Assembly (NCBI GenBank): GCA_000708835.1 | Contig: DF236950.1 | Span: forward strand, 127,451 to 191,450 | DNA: 64,000 bases | Direction of reading: 5' to 3' | Source of the DNA: Klebsormidium nitens | Lineage: Eukaryota; Streptophyta; Klebsormidiophyceae; Klebsormidiales; Klebsormidiaceae | Shown here: positions 34,201 through 45,855 of the stretch, piece by piece | Numbering within the stretch: position 1 is the first letter of the stretch | Layout: each line of letters opens with the position of its first letter | Made by a program: the position numbers and the translations under genes | Notes under the pieces: generated by a model | What the model was told of the DNA's origin: nothing | What the model saw: the letters and a program-made list of their open reading frames with translations, nothing else | Databases searched by the model: none

Positions 34201-36456
34201 AAGTCGTCTTTCATCAGCAGAGCGGAAGGGAAGAGATGGCCTAGGGGGACCCGGAAGTCGAGCGGCTCCCGCCAAATGGGTGTGCTGGCAACCGTGGCAG
34301 GGACGGCGGGTTGCGGGGGAGGACGACCAGAAGGCCGTTGGGGGAGAGCCGCGACGAGACGGTCCAGAAAGTTGTCGGCATGGGAAGCGGGCGTCAGCTG
34401 CGAGCGGTGCAAGAATGATTTGAAGCTTGTCTCCGTGGACACGTCCAAGCTTCAAGAACTTTCTAAAGGATAAAGACAAACATACGCGAACCTTTCTTCT
34501 TGCGCACGCTGTGCCCAAAAACGGCTGCCTCTGGAAGAAGCTATAGAGTTCCTATCTTAAGATTGCTTGCTAGGGCTCAGTGACCTGAAAACCGAGACGA
34601 GTCTACTGACCAGATTCTCCGAACGGCCTCCTGAAGCCACGCAAGAACGCAACAAGCAATAAGCAATGAGCAATAATCAATAAGCAAAAAGCAATAAGCA
34701 AGAACCATGCTCTCACCAAGTCAAGAGTCCTGTCCACCAGAACCACCCCCACGCCTGTCCGCGTTTCTACGGTCGGCAGCTCGGTCATCACTTTTGCGAA
34801 TGCCCGCGATGTCGGTCCTAACGAGAAAAGCTCCGGCTTCAAGTCCAGCTGCGCCAGCATCTCCCCCAGCGCATGGGCCAATAGCGAAACGCCAGCTGGC
34901 AGCGCCTCGTCCCCTCCCAGCGGACCCCCTACCGACGGAAGCCCTCGACCCAGGCACTCCGCGACTGTTCCTTCTCCGTCCGGACTGTGTTCTAAACAAA
35001 GTGGCGCGTGCGTGACTGCCGCCGACGAAGGAAGGACGAAAGCCCCCGGGGCCAGAGAACAGAGTAACCCAGGGAAGAACCGCACCAAGATCTCAAGCTT
35101 TTTGCCACTTTCTTCCGCACCTCGTTCCTGCGCCCACTCATCACTTCCAGCATCCCACCTCTCCTCAGGCTCTTGGCTGCGCCGTGCCTCTCGAAGGACC
35201 CAGCTGAGCTCTCCAAAGCCTCCCCCCGTAGCATCTCGGCCGCTTGGCCCTGCTTCCGAGCCCTCACGCCGATCCTCATCGCTCCAGGCATCCCACCCGT
35301 CGCCACTCTCATTAGAACCACCGCGATTGTCAGGAATCGATTCCCCGTTGGACCCTTCTCCCTGATTCTGCTCAGCGGTGTTGTGTCCTGACTTTTCGAG
35401 GTCCTCTTGCAGGAGTTGCGCGTACTGGGAGTAAGCGTCTAGGCTGAGCAGGCCCCCGGGGTAGTCAGCATGCGCAGCCTGGAATGACAGAAGTAACAGT
35501 TACTCAATCCACAGACCAGGCACATCCTGGACGAACACTCCTAAGGAGCAGTGACAGTCCGCTACAAACAGAGCGGAACAAATTTTGTCTCTCAGTCCGC
35601 CTCCATCGACAGTTCTCAGGCATGGAGTCAAACGTGAACCTTTTCAGCCCCGCACTTTTCATGGCCTTTCAAGCACCACCACCTAGCTTGATCATCTGCT
35701 GAATTAGAAAGTGAGCTGCAGAACATCATTGATCCCTCACCTCAGAAACTGCGCAGAAGATTGTGCACTTGCGAACGTCTTGGTGCGCTCGTATAGCCCT
35801 CAGGATGTGGCGGTGCGAGTCATTCAGCAGCCGGCCTGTGAAGATTACAACACGTTCCAGCTTGGCAGAGCCACCACCAATGCTGGCAGCGACCTGTAAG
35901 AAAGAGGGGCACATGCCTTGACGGCGGAAGGTGGAAATGGAGTGGTGTCGGCTTGCAGAGAAGACAAATTCAGAGCTTTCCGGTGGCCCTGTGCAGGTGC
36001 CTTTCATCAAGCAAAAGGACAATGAACAATAACGAGATGCGCACAGACAGAGGGTTGTGGCAGCTCATTTTTTGGTGCCTAAAGCAATGGTTGGCGTCAG
36101 CAGAGGGCACGCCTTTCAACAAACACTTCCAGACACTCGGAGCGACAAACGGGAAGGAAGGCACTCGGTTTTGAGGTTAGAAGAGGAGCATAAAAGAGCT
36201 ACACAATCATCCCTCAAGTAAGCCAGCAGAGCAGCGGTTCCGGCCTCACCGCATCATTGACTGAAGCATCTTCCAAGGAACAGACAGCGGTGGCCCCAAG
36301 TCCATACAGAAAGCTCAGACCTAAGTTGTAGTACGCCGCTTCCCCAAAAGGGGCGTCCAAGTAGATCAGAGCATCTGATATGTTATCAGCAACTTCCAAG
36401 AAGGGCTTGCGAGCCTCGTCAAGCAGGTTGATGCTGCGCGCAGAGGTGGCAGCCAT
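31265..36456 (-). CDS. SCFD2: Sec1-family domain-containing protein 2 (SCFD2)
   Basis: Homologue of SCFD2, a divergent Sec1/Munc18-like protein of uncertain role, presumed to act with SNAREs in membrane fusion. Seven exons join in phase to 939 residues (animal SCFD2 about 684): 36250-36456, 35741-35893, 34717-35478, 33957-34397, 32942-33267, 31735-32539, 31265-31390. Family landmarks: SDALIYLDAPFGEAAYYNLG near the start, RVVIFTGRLLNDSHRHILRAI, the hallmark GVVLVDRTLDL at the end of exon 3, HADNFLDRLVAALPQRP, DALMALRRAL, and the C-terminal KVVLVFVVGGLTLGE followed by IKDVREAL and VIIGGTTLLTP. The extra length is mostly two acidic low-complexity inserts, in exon 3 and exon 6, each with a DGWDA-x-W core (see findings). 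It shares a divergent promoter interval with the golgin gene. Confidence 0.92.
34650..34703 (+). repeat. AGCAATA-type microsatellite in SCFD2 intron
   Basis: About eight imperfect copies of a 7-mer like AAGCAAT run through the intron between SCFD2 exons 3 and 4. This is a simple slippage repeat beside the 5' splice site of a minus-strand intron. Confidence 0.8.
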
Positions 36457-37542
36457 CGCAATTGGGCAGCTCGTTAATCAAAGAAGGGCCAGTGTTGACA
36501 ATCTACCTGATGCACATTTTCCACAGAGCCAGGCGCCCCATGCTTCTGATCGAAGGGCAGGGGAGCTAGCGTTTGAGAAGAAAATATGAGAAGCGAATGC
36601 AAAGAAATGCAGCCAATGGATGCAAGCTATGAAGTGGCGCCCAAGGGGTTACTTGTACCGTGGTTTGGCTAACCCCGAATAAACAAAAAAAGCACGCAGT
36701 CGGGTACTGGCGAAACCCCAGCTGTAACCCAGATTGGAGTTCAGGGTTTCAGGTGGCCATAATGCAGCGCTCGGCTAAAGCAGATCAGCACGCAGGCGAA
36801 AGCAATGCATGTGTGGCATTTCCTCTGATCTGCTGGCGAGCCAACTTGCGTAAGCTCACTGTGCTCTTCAGGATAATCCGTTCTCCATACAGCCATTTCT
36901 CGGCCTGTGGCCTTCTGTCAGCTGTCGCATTACGAGTACTTCAAGGGGTCAGAGGAGCGCGCAAGATGCTGAAAGAGCGGTGCCCTCAAAATGAGTGCCC
37001 CTGCATCATGAAGGAGGAATGACGGTGGCGAAGTGCCCAAAACTCAGGGCTTGTTGGGTGTCCCTCTGACCACCGCCAGTCCTCCTGAAGAATTTGGGAG
37101 GCGATGGCAGGTATGTAGAACCTTCGGGAGCAAGGTCCTCAGAAAGTACTGAAAAAGGAGTCAACAATGATCTTTCTACGATGCAAATGCCAGGAATGTG
37201 TCAGGAAGTGAGAAGATGTTTGATTGGTGATGCGTGAAGTCAAAATTAGTACTATTAGAAATTTCGGCTGGTGGTTTCTCATGTGCGGGGGTGAGGACTT
37301 CTTCACCCCGTATTCAGACAACTTCTGTTCCCTGAAGTTGGAAAACTGATTTGCTTTTTAAGAAGCACGAAGAATGTGTCACGATGAAGGTGTCACATCC
37401 TCTCCAGTACCTGTCAAATGGTGTCCGCGTGCAAGATCTATCTGCTAATCCTCAAATGTCCTGACATCCTTCCTTGCAATTGATGTTCCATCTGTGGTGG
37501 TACCATCAAATGTGGCAGTGTCAAGTCCCAAGGCGTAAACAT
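36457..37542. promoter_or_regulatory. divergent interval SCFD2 / golgin, possible missing 5' exons
   Basis: About 1.1 kb between the SCFD2 start and the first golgin exon I can support. It must hold both promoters. It may also hold unrecognised 5' exons of the golgin gene, whose N-terminal part is not accounted for. A 120-codon open frame at 36660-37022 has no recognisable features and starts from a non-ATG codon, so I do not call it. Confidence 0.5.
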
Positions 37543-40500
37543 ATGCGGAAGAGAAAGATCTGTAAGTTTTTTGCACTGTTGTCAAATATCATCTTTTGGC
37601 CTCACAGACGATGTACTCTCACGCGTCAGTCAGCTTGAGAAGGAGCTCGATATCTCAAAGAAAGAACTGGAGAAAAGGTAAGTTCCTGATTGCGATTGCA
37701 AACAAATTCTTCCTACTTTTCTGGATGTCCAATACTTGCTCGCAAAGATAGCTCCAGCACAGATACTGTGACTTTGTTGTCTTGACTAACCAAGGGTACT
37801 GAATGTCAACACATTACTTCATCGGGGCGTAAATGATCGAAGCAGATATGGCTGCGTTCATCAAACTACCACTCTTCCAAAGAGGCATGTTTAAGACTTC
37901 GTGATGCTTAGGTCTCTATCATTGGGCTCTCCTGAACATTTCTTTTGCAGGATCAAGCACTACGAGGCTAAGCTCGCCACCCTGACTGTGATCAACGGGG
38001 CCCTTCAGCAAGAGAACGATCAGCTGAAGGAGGAGGCAGAGTCCTATGAATCCCATGGGGATGATTCGAAGGCATCTCGCGCAGAACAGGAGCTGGCCGA
38101 ACTCCAAGAGGAGTTCACAAAGAGGCTGGGAGTCGCCGAGAAGACGGTGTGATAGTGTTATTTGAAAGTGTTTTGGAGCCCAGTATGGCTGTACGCTTGT
38201 ATGCGGTGGACTGGAGTGGAGGGGACAGAGCCTTTTGCCCAGTCCCATTTTTGCCATTCCTTTCTTGGCTGTCCTGTAACTCCTGTCCTACTTTTGTGAA
38301 GGTCTTAAAATGAAGGAGTGGCTTCTCTTTCGAGTCTTGTCATTGTCTCTTCTCGACGAAAGGGCTTTACGACCTATCGACATATTGCAAACCTCGTTTG
38401 CAGGCTGCCTCTATGAAGGAGCAAGTTTTTGGTCTTCGAGATGAGGTGAAGGTTGCAAATGGGAGGGCGGTCGAGGCTGAACGGAGAGCGGCAGAGAAAG
38501 ACGTGTCCATCAAGCAGGTACTGGATGCCAAACACCCTCTGTCTTTTCCAGCACTACTCCTTTCTATTCTGTTGCACGAACGTTTGGAAATCGAGTTCGT
38601 ATGCACATGATCGTCAACACTCCTGCTTTCGAAGTGAGACTTGCTTCAGTTTTGCATTTGAGAACATCGTAGTATCCTCCTGCTTTCACCTCTTGTCTGA
38701 ATCACACTTTCTGAGTGCAGCTACAAGCGGAAGGGGTCAGTCTGTCCAAGAAGATTGGCGAACTTGAGGGTTTCCTCCGGAAGCTAAGGGCGGACCAGAC
38801 CTCCTGGGAGTCTGAGCGAGAGCGCCTCAACGCACGCCTGCAGGTCATGGAGGCCTCCGCCAGGAGCGACGAGCTCAACAGGTATCGTGCATGCTCTTAA
38901 ATATAGCTGTTATGAGACTCGTTGAAAGACGTGAAAACAGAATGTAAAAGGTTCAGAAGACAATCAGTATGCTTGAACTGAATCTTTGAGTTGCATCACC
39001 AGAACTCCCTGATGTTTGGTTTAGACGTCCAGACCGTAGGAGCCAGGGAACAGAGAACAAGACGGCTTGAAAGCGTTGAGAATATCCTCGATGTGCAGGA
39101 GACTTGCAACTTCACGGAGATTCTACTAAGAATTTAGCCTTGCTTCATCGTCGCTCTGATGGTAGTGGTCAGTCTTTCAAAGTCTGCTCGTGTCGCCAAA
39201 ACAGGTTCTCATGGCGGTTTTCACCGTTGCTCCAGATCTGCCGACGTCGAAGGTTTGAGGCACGACATAGAGGCCGCTAAGCAGGCCAACACCGAGTTGA
39301 AGGAGTTCTACACAAAGGTCTGAGGCGAAGATCTTTCATCATTCCATGCCTTGGAAATCGTAGATCTCTATGGAAGGTTGCGCAGAAGCTCGCAATCACA
39401 GCGGCTCTCTTCTGCCTTTCAACACGTTCGGCGAACAACGCCTGCAGCTTGAAAGCGCTTAGGGGCTTTCCTGTGAAAACTGCCGTCACTTGCGCCATGT
39501 GTTTTGGCGGCACTTGCTGGGCAGTGGGATCAGTGGAAGTTGTATGGGCATGGCAGGCATTCTCTTGCTTTCTGGTTGACTCCAAAGCCTGCTGGTCTGG
39601 TGCACCTCACCATGCAACAATCTGATGGAGACAATTGTTCGCAAGTGTCAGTTAATTCCCACCACCTCAGCCTCCCAGGATACCTCTTGAAAGACTTTTC
39701 TCGCCGTTTCCCGTCCAGGCATTGACTGACGCTCAAGCGCACGAGCAGCAGGAGTTGGATCGCCTGAGGCAGCAGACTGCCGCGCAGAGCGCTGCGGCCC
39801 AGACCCGGCTAGCAGAGCAGCAAGCGTCCTACTCGGCTACAATCTCGTCACTTCGAGAGGTGAGCTCTCCACCACCGTACTGCAATCCGAGTCTCCTGGG
39901 AACATACGACGACCTCTTAGCTCGGCTCAACATCCCTTCGCTCATTGTCAGAGAATCCTTTGAAGGACCGGTGCGGTGTGAGAGGTCCTGACTCAAGGCG
40001 TCGTCAATGGTGAAAGAATTGACATCATGCTCAGAATTTTACGATACTGCTGGTGCGGACGCAGAGTCTGGCGAGCGCGCAAGAGGACGCCAATCGAAGG
40101 GAGGACAAGTTGCTGAAAGAGGTGAGAACCTGTCGTCTGTTGGTCGAGTATTTTATGGGGCTCTCGTGGAAACAACGGGTTCCTGCATGCGCAGCCTTGG
40201 CTTGTCTCTTCCTTAGCTCGTTGCTGGACTCTCTTGAGATTATTGACGGACCGCAAGTGGTCCGCTTTTTGAACATAGGATTCTGATTCCTAAGCCTCGA
40301 GAGCTTATCTGATTCCGTTTCCTGCAGTTGCGGGAGTTGGAAGCTCGCTGCCGAGCTGCCGAGGCAGCCCAAGAGGAAGCGGCTGCCAGGTTGACGGAAT
40401 CCACGAGACCGCTCGTACGGCAGGTGAGGCGCCACGTGTGCTGATCATTTTCTGCAGCCTTACCAAGTATAGTCAAGGTTTCACTGCTTGCTGAGTTCCA

Positions 40501-43500
40501 GATTTTATGCAGACATGCGGCATTCGGATCTAGATGACAGCCAGTTGAGTAGATGCCGCTTTTCACACTGTGCTAAGGCCCGTCCAGAATGGTTGGATAA
40601 ATCTTCCCACGTGCTAGATTGAAAACAGATTTCGATGCGAAAGGCGTTGTTGACACACAGCAATACGGTCAATTCGGAGCAACCTGCCGCGTTCATCGAG
40701 ATTTCGAACTCTCCGACTGAAAGCTTCGCTATCTGAAACCAGCAGATCTCAAAAAACGTCACTATCATCTGCGTTCGAACTTGGAGAAGAAGTGGTTACC
40801 TTCCTGTTGGGGCAGATGGAGTCGCTGTCGCTGCAACTGAACCAGCGGGATCACGAGGCCGATCTCAAGCAGCAGCAACTAGAAGCGCAGCTTAGCAAGG
40901 CTGAGTTGGAGGCCCGCGAAGCAGTCGAGGAGCGGAAGCGAGCGGAAGGGTTGGCAAATGCGGCGGAGCGTCGGGTACACGTGGCGGAGAAAGCGGCGGC
41001 GGCGGCCCGGGCAGAGGGGCGGGAGGCGATGGCGAAAGTGAAAGAGTTGGAGGAGAAAGTGCAGGTGGGCAAGCGAAACCAAGTCTGGGTTTGCGGATCG
41101 TTCGGCAGCGATCAGAAGTTTGGGCACGAGGTTCCGAACTTGATAATGTTTTGAAGAAGCGAAGCTCTTGCAAGGAAAAGGCTGGCAAAGCTGCGCGGGA
41201 TCTCTTCACGGATAATAGATTCGTCCGGCAGTGTCAGGTCGGTGGGCGAGAGAAATTGAAAAGGACACTATCCTGACGATTTCATGGAGAAGAGAATGGC
41301 CGCAAGCGGAAGATGTTAGCATTAAGACTTTAAGCTTTTGAGACGACGTCTCAGCGATCAGGGCGTGCTGTTTGGTCGTGCAACTAAGGTGGAGCTGACT
41401 TATTCTGTCTCTGCTTTCCTTCAGACTTGGCGACGGGAGTGCGAAACGGCCCTTGAAAAAGCGCAGCAAGCGAACCGGGAACGGGATGAAGCTTTGGGAG
41501 CACTGACAGTGGCGCGTCTCGCTAAGGAGGTGAGCTTTGCGACGCTATCTCCCAGCTACTCGCAATGTAGATTCAAGTCTGCGTAGTTGACCATTGGCAC
41601 TTGTGCTGGAGAAAGCCGGATGATCTGAAACCTTGCAGCTTCCCGCTCCGTAGATGCTTCTATGCAGAGTCGCGGCCATGTTTTCCTTCTTACACGGTAT
41701 TGTAACATCCAGGCAATCGTGTGCCGCAAGCACTGCTTCAAAAGTCTTCGTCTTCCCTTCTCTGCGTTTTTTTCTCGTCGCACCAGTATAGAAGGGTGTC
41801 CTGCGCTCCAAAGACTGACTGACTCTTGTCATGCAGGAGGCGGAGAAGAGAGAAAAGACTGCCAAGCTGGAGTCTCGGCTCGAGTTGGACGAGGAACGAA
41901 AAGCGCTGGAGGCCGAAAGGGTGAGCCCTCATCTTCTGAAGCAGTGACAGATCCATCTAGCGTTAAGTTGAGCATGCTTCGATGCTGCTTGCGATGCCCA
42001 TTGTCAAGGGTTCTTCTGCCGTCGCGACTTTGCCCCTTCAGAGCGTACTTTTACATATGCCGACCTTCTTACTTGAGCCTTTCATGTCTCCAACTTGTCA
42101 CTTCTCTTCCACAGGCTGCCTTGAACGAGCACCGGCCGAGGGGGATCCCTCTGACGGCCGATACTTCGTTTTCCAGACAAGGGTCCCGAGACTTCAACGG
42201 TAACGCGGTGGATGAACCGCCGAGCCCCACGAGTAGCACGGCAAGCGACTACACGTCCGAAAGCTTCGGTAGCCCTAACCCGGGCTTGGTTAAGCAAGGC
42301 AGCAGGCGCTTTTCGGACGGGTTAGAAGCGCTCGGGCGGAACCTGACGGGCGGAAGTGCGGCCATGTCGGAACGCCTGATTGCAAAAATCAGGTGAGGGC
42401 GTAGAGCAGTGTCACTGGTGGTAAAGTTTGCGAAGGGCGTCCGAAAGCCCGCTATCGAAAAGGGTTCATGTCCGCAGACCTCCAAGAAGCTCCTCTGACA
42501 TCGAGACGACTAGCTGAAACGGATCCCTTTCAATGAAAGGATTTCAATCGACGGGAGTAACTTCACCGTCTCGTAGGTGCTCATCTCAGTGAAAGGTGCT
42601 GACTATCTCCGCCAAGAAGTTTTCGGCGGAGCCCCCGACAGGGCGCGTAGCCTTTGTATTCACCCTGTCCTCAACCGTGCCGGCCGACAAAGTTTAGAAC
42701 AGAACAGAATTGATGAGCTGTCGATAGCACGCGATGGTAAAGGTTGAGTAGATCAACGGCACTTGCGCATATTTCAGTATTTGTGCAACCAGGGTGGTCC
42801 GAGATGGCCAAATTACATGCGCATGCGCGGCCAAAGGGCGAACTGCTCCGCCATGTTTTTGTGGACGTACGTCCACCGCCTACAAATGTCCGTGCAGGCA
42901 GTTGCAGGGCGAGATGGGGCAGCTCCAGCGGGAGGTGCAGGCCATGCGGGCCGCCCGCGAGCGCGAGTCCGAAGAGCTGGGCAAAGCCTTGGCCCGCGCC
43001 AACAGCCTCGAACAGGTGACCTACTCAAAGGCGTAGCCGTGCTGTTCTGGGTGCCGCTGTTGCAGCTATGCCGGCCCGTCGCTGTGGGTGTTGCTGCGAA
43101 CTTTGGATGTCCTGGCTGCCCTGTGGAACGGCGTTAAGCATCGGAACGGTCTTGCGGAGAAGAGATCTCGCTCTAAAGCAATCTTGAGAGAACGATTTAG
43201 TTTCGGTTTGTGTTAAGGAGGCAGCAAACTTACGGGGTTTGGCAGAGCGGCTGCTCTGGTGTCACGGATCTCCCGCTGGCATTGGGTACCGTGTTGCCGC
43301 ACTTGTACCCAAGTCGTTTTACGGTCAGCATTTGCCAAGTTCGGCGTTGCTTACGATCAACTTATCTGGCTCCGGTGAAGTCAGTGACACACGCGGTTGG
43401 CAACGGCGGCTTTCCTTTTGCCGCAGGACGCAAAGGACTCTCCGCAGCTGCGGAAAGAGTACGCCGAGTTGAAGAAGCGGCACGACATGGCGCTGGTCAT

Positions 43501-44399
43501 TATCGGCGAGCGAAACGAGCGGGTAATGTGCACGAGCCGCCTCACAAGCTCTCTTCCATTTGCTGTCAGACATCCTCTCGTCAATTCTCAGAAGTATGCT
43601 GTGAAAGGCTCTTGGGGGAAGAGCCTGTCCCCTGCCCGTACTGAGACGATGTTGCTCGGTTGATTGGAGCGCTGTCAAAAATCTGAAGGCTACCAGTACG
43701 CTTGCTTTGCAAATGTGGCGTCCGTTCTGCAGAGTGAATGCTTTTCGCCACCTTTGGTCTCCTTCGCTCGCTTTCTTTCGGTCAGAAACACGTCAATGCT
43801 GCTTATCTGGTAGTCAGACCTCATGATTGCTAGGGCACGTCAAGATAGTGCAGTACGCTACCTGCGGTATTGGTAACCTGTGCATCCTTCCATTGACGCC
43901 CAACGAGCCTGGTCACTTCCCATTGGCAGGAGGCTCTAGTAGTCTCGATTGTCTTCCTTACTTTTCGATTTGACCAACGTGGAGTTTGCTCTATTCCAGG
44001 CAGAGCAACTTGAGGAAGATATGAACGATGTCAAGGCCTTGTACAGAGAGCAGATCAATCTTCTTGTTTCTCAGGTGAGTCTAGATGCTTGCGGAGAGCG
44101 AGTCCATGTTCTGCCAGGGGGTTGATTGTTCGTTGCTCTTGGATCCATTGGTCGTAACAAGAGAGATGCCTGCAATGTTGCTCACAGCCTTCTTGTTGGA
44201 GTTTGCGTCACTCGCCTGAAAGCAAACACAGTCAGGAAGAAAGTCGCCGACAAGGGTGTTGATTACGTCAATTGCCTCTACCCTGGCATTGAGGCGGTAT
44301 TTTTTATTCTTGCAGATTGATCCAGCGAAGTGGCCAAATGGGTACAGGATATGTCTTTTCTGCTCACATTGTGCACAGATACACAAACGCAAAGCTTGA
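37543..44399 (+). CDS. GC5: TMF-like coiled-coil golgin (golgin candidate 5)
   Basis: Coiled-coil Golgi tether of the TMF/ARA160 family (Arabidopsis golgin candidate 5), which binds Rab6/RabH GTPases. Exons: 37543-37561 (tentative), 37608-37677, 37951-38146, 38404-38517, 38721-38881, 39236-39317, 39719-39859, 40065-40121 (or from 40035), 40328-40423, 40816-41064, 41425-41529, 41837-41920, 42115-42392, 42898-43015, 43427-43522, 44000-44074, 44316-44399. These join in phase to about 674 residues. Almost the whole protein is heptad coiled coil (KHYEAKLATLTVINGALQQE, RLAEQQASYSATISSLRE). The family motif RPLVRQMESLSLQL spans exons 9-10. A Ser-rich break in exon 42115-42392 precedes the C-terminal TMF domain: YAELKKRHDMALVIIGERNE, then DVKALYREQINLLVSQ. 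The Arabidopsis protein is about 956 residues, so an N-terminal part is missing or unrecognised. The last exon encodes an unusual Cys/His-containing tail. Confidence 0.88.
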
Positions 44400-45855
44400 C
44401 ATCTGTAACTTTGAGCTGGACGGTGCCATTGTGCAATCGGCTTTCATACTCGCTCGAGCAGTACACGTTAGCTCATGTGGCGCTGCTATGCATAACTGTG
44501 GCTCGGGAGCTTCTTCCAGCCAGTGGCGATCGGATATGGGAGGCCATCATGCAGCAAGCATGAAATCGTGAGGCGATGTTGCCCATACACGTCAGAGACG
44601 CGTTTCTGCTATTATATGTCCAGAATATTTTACTGCACGAGTGCCTTGGGCGATGTCGTTCACAAAGTCTGTTCAGTGCCATGTGTACTGACAGTGAGCA
44701 TATGGGTGGTCCGAGTGGCGGCCGCCATCATTTTGTCACTCTGGTGAACTCAGCAGGGCCACATGTAATCAGTGTACAAGGATCGTCCAATTAATCGGCA
44801 ACTAGAAATGTTTGTATCGTCACTAATCAACAGAAACAACGCATGCATATGCCGCTGGCTATAGGCGCTCGGGTCATGCAGTAAGCTAGCCTGCATGGCA
44901 TGCAATGCGCAGTTGCGCGCGCTTGCATCATTAATGCAGCGCACGTGCCATTCCAATAGGTATACTAAAATAAAGCTAGGATCTTTGAAAGCTAGTGCAG
45001 ATGCGGCGCGGTTAAAAATTGATGAACCGTAATAAAATATGGTCACTGCAGTCTTTTATAGAGTGCACTCGCTTCTAGAGCTAGAGCTCCCATGATGAGT
45101 ATGCACCTCATGTTGATTAATTGAAGCTCCCGATTCAACACGCATATATAATGATCGAGCTATAGGCGTTCAAATCTCAAAACATTGATTCCCATGACGG
45201 TATCATTGCCATGAAAGCCTATGGCCCATGTGGCTACGGCGTTTGAAAAGAGAACATCGAGCCCATGCAATGCATCTAAATTTCTACGTGTACAAAGAAG
45301 TAAACCCAGGTATGTAGCTCCGAGGCTCATGGACACGACTGCAAGGATTAGGCCGTACTGGGTACGCGGTAGCACGGCATCCGTCCATTGAGATGCTTAC
45401 GATCCGACCTTGTACATGCACGCCGCGCACGACTCGAGTGACATCCTTCCGGACTCTCTGATTGAAGATCCAAGCCTGCACAATACGTTGTCGTTCTTGA
45501 CGACGTGGCCAGCGAAGCATGCTAAAAAGCTAAGCGTTCAGTGCACTCCTTAACGTAGTTACCTTCACTACAAGTGGCGTCCATCCTATCTGAAACAGTG
45601 ACATAAATTAGGCGGTAAACTGTCGAGTCAAACTGTATCACAAGGACAACTCTTGCACCGTATTTCACACACACAGTTGCCCAAGCTGATCCGAAGCTTA
45701 AATAGCCTCATCCTGACCAAACCCCGTAAGATTGTCGGTGGCGGGCGTGCCCTAGGCTCTTCCGGTCGGGATCTTGGCAGCATGCCTAACGCGCGTGATC
45801 GCATCTTTGTCTAGCTATTAGGCTAGAGCTTTATGCACTACGGCAGCTATTAACC
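44400..45855. other. convergent AT-rich intergenic region, golgin / O-fucosyltransferase
   Basis: A 1.46 kb 3'-3' interval. I see no supported exon, RNA gene or intact transposon. The composition is like the other convergent intervals, with frequent GCATGC, ATGCAT and TATATA words. Confidence 0.6.

Noticed and set aside
34650-34703. AAGCAAT repeats as a possible CRISPR-like or satellite array
   Set aside because: Units are 7 bp, imperfect and without spacers; this is an ordinary intronic microsatellite.
36660-37022. 120-codon plus-strand open frame upstream of the golgin
   Set aside because: It starts from a non-ATG codon, lacks recognisable motifs and does not join the golgin exons in an evident way. 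It could still overlap a 5' UTR.
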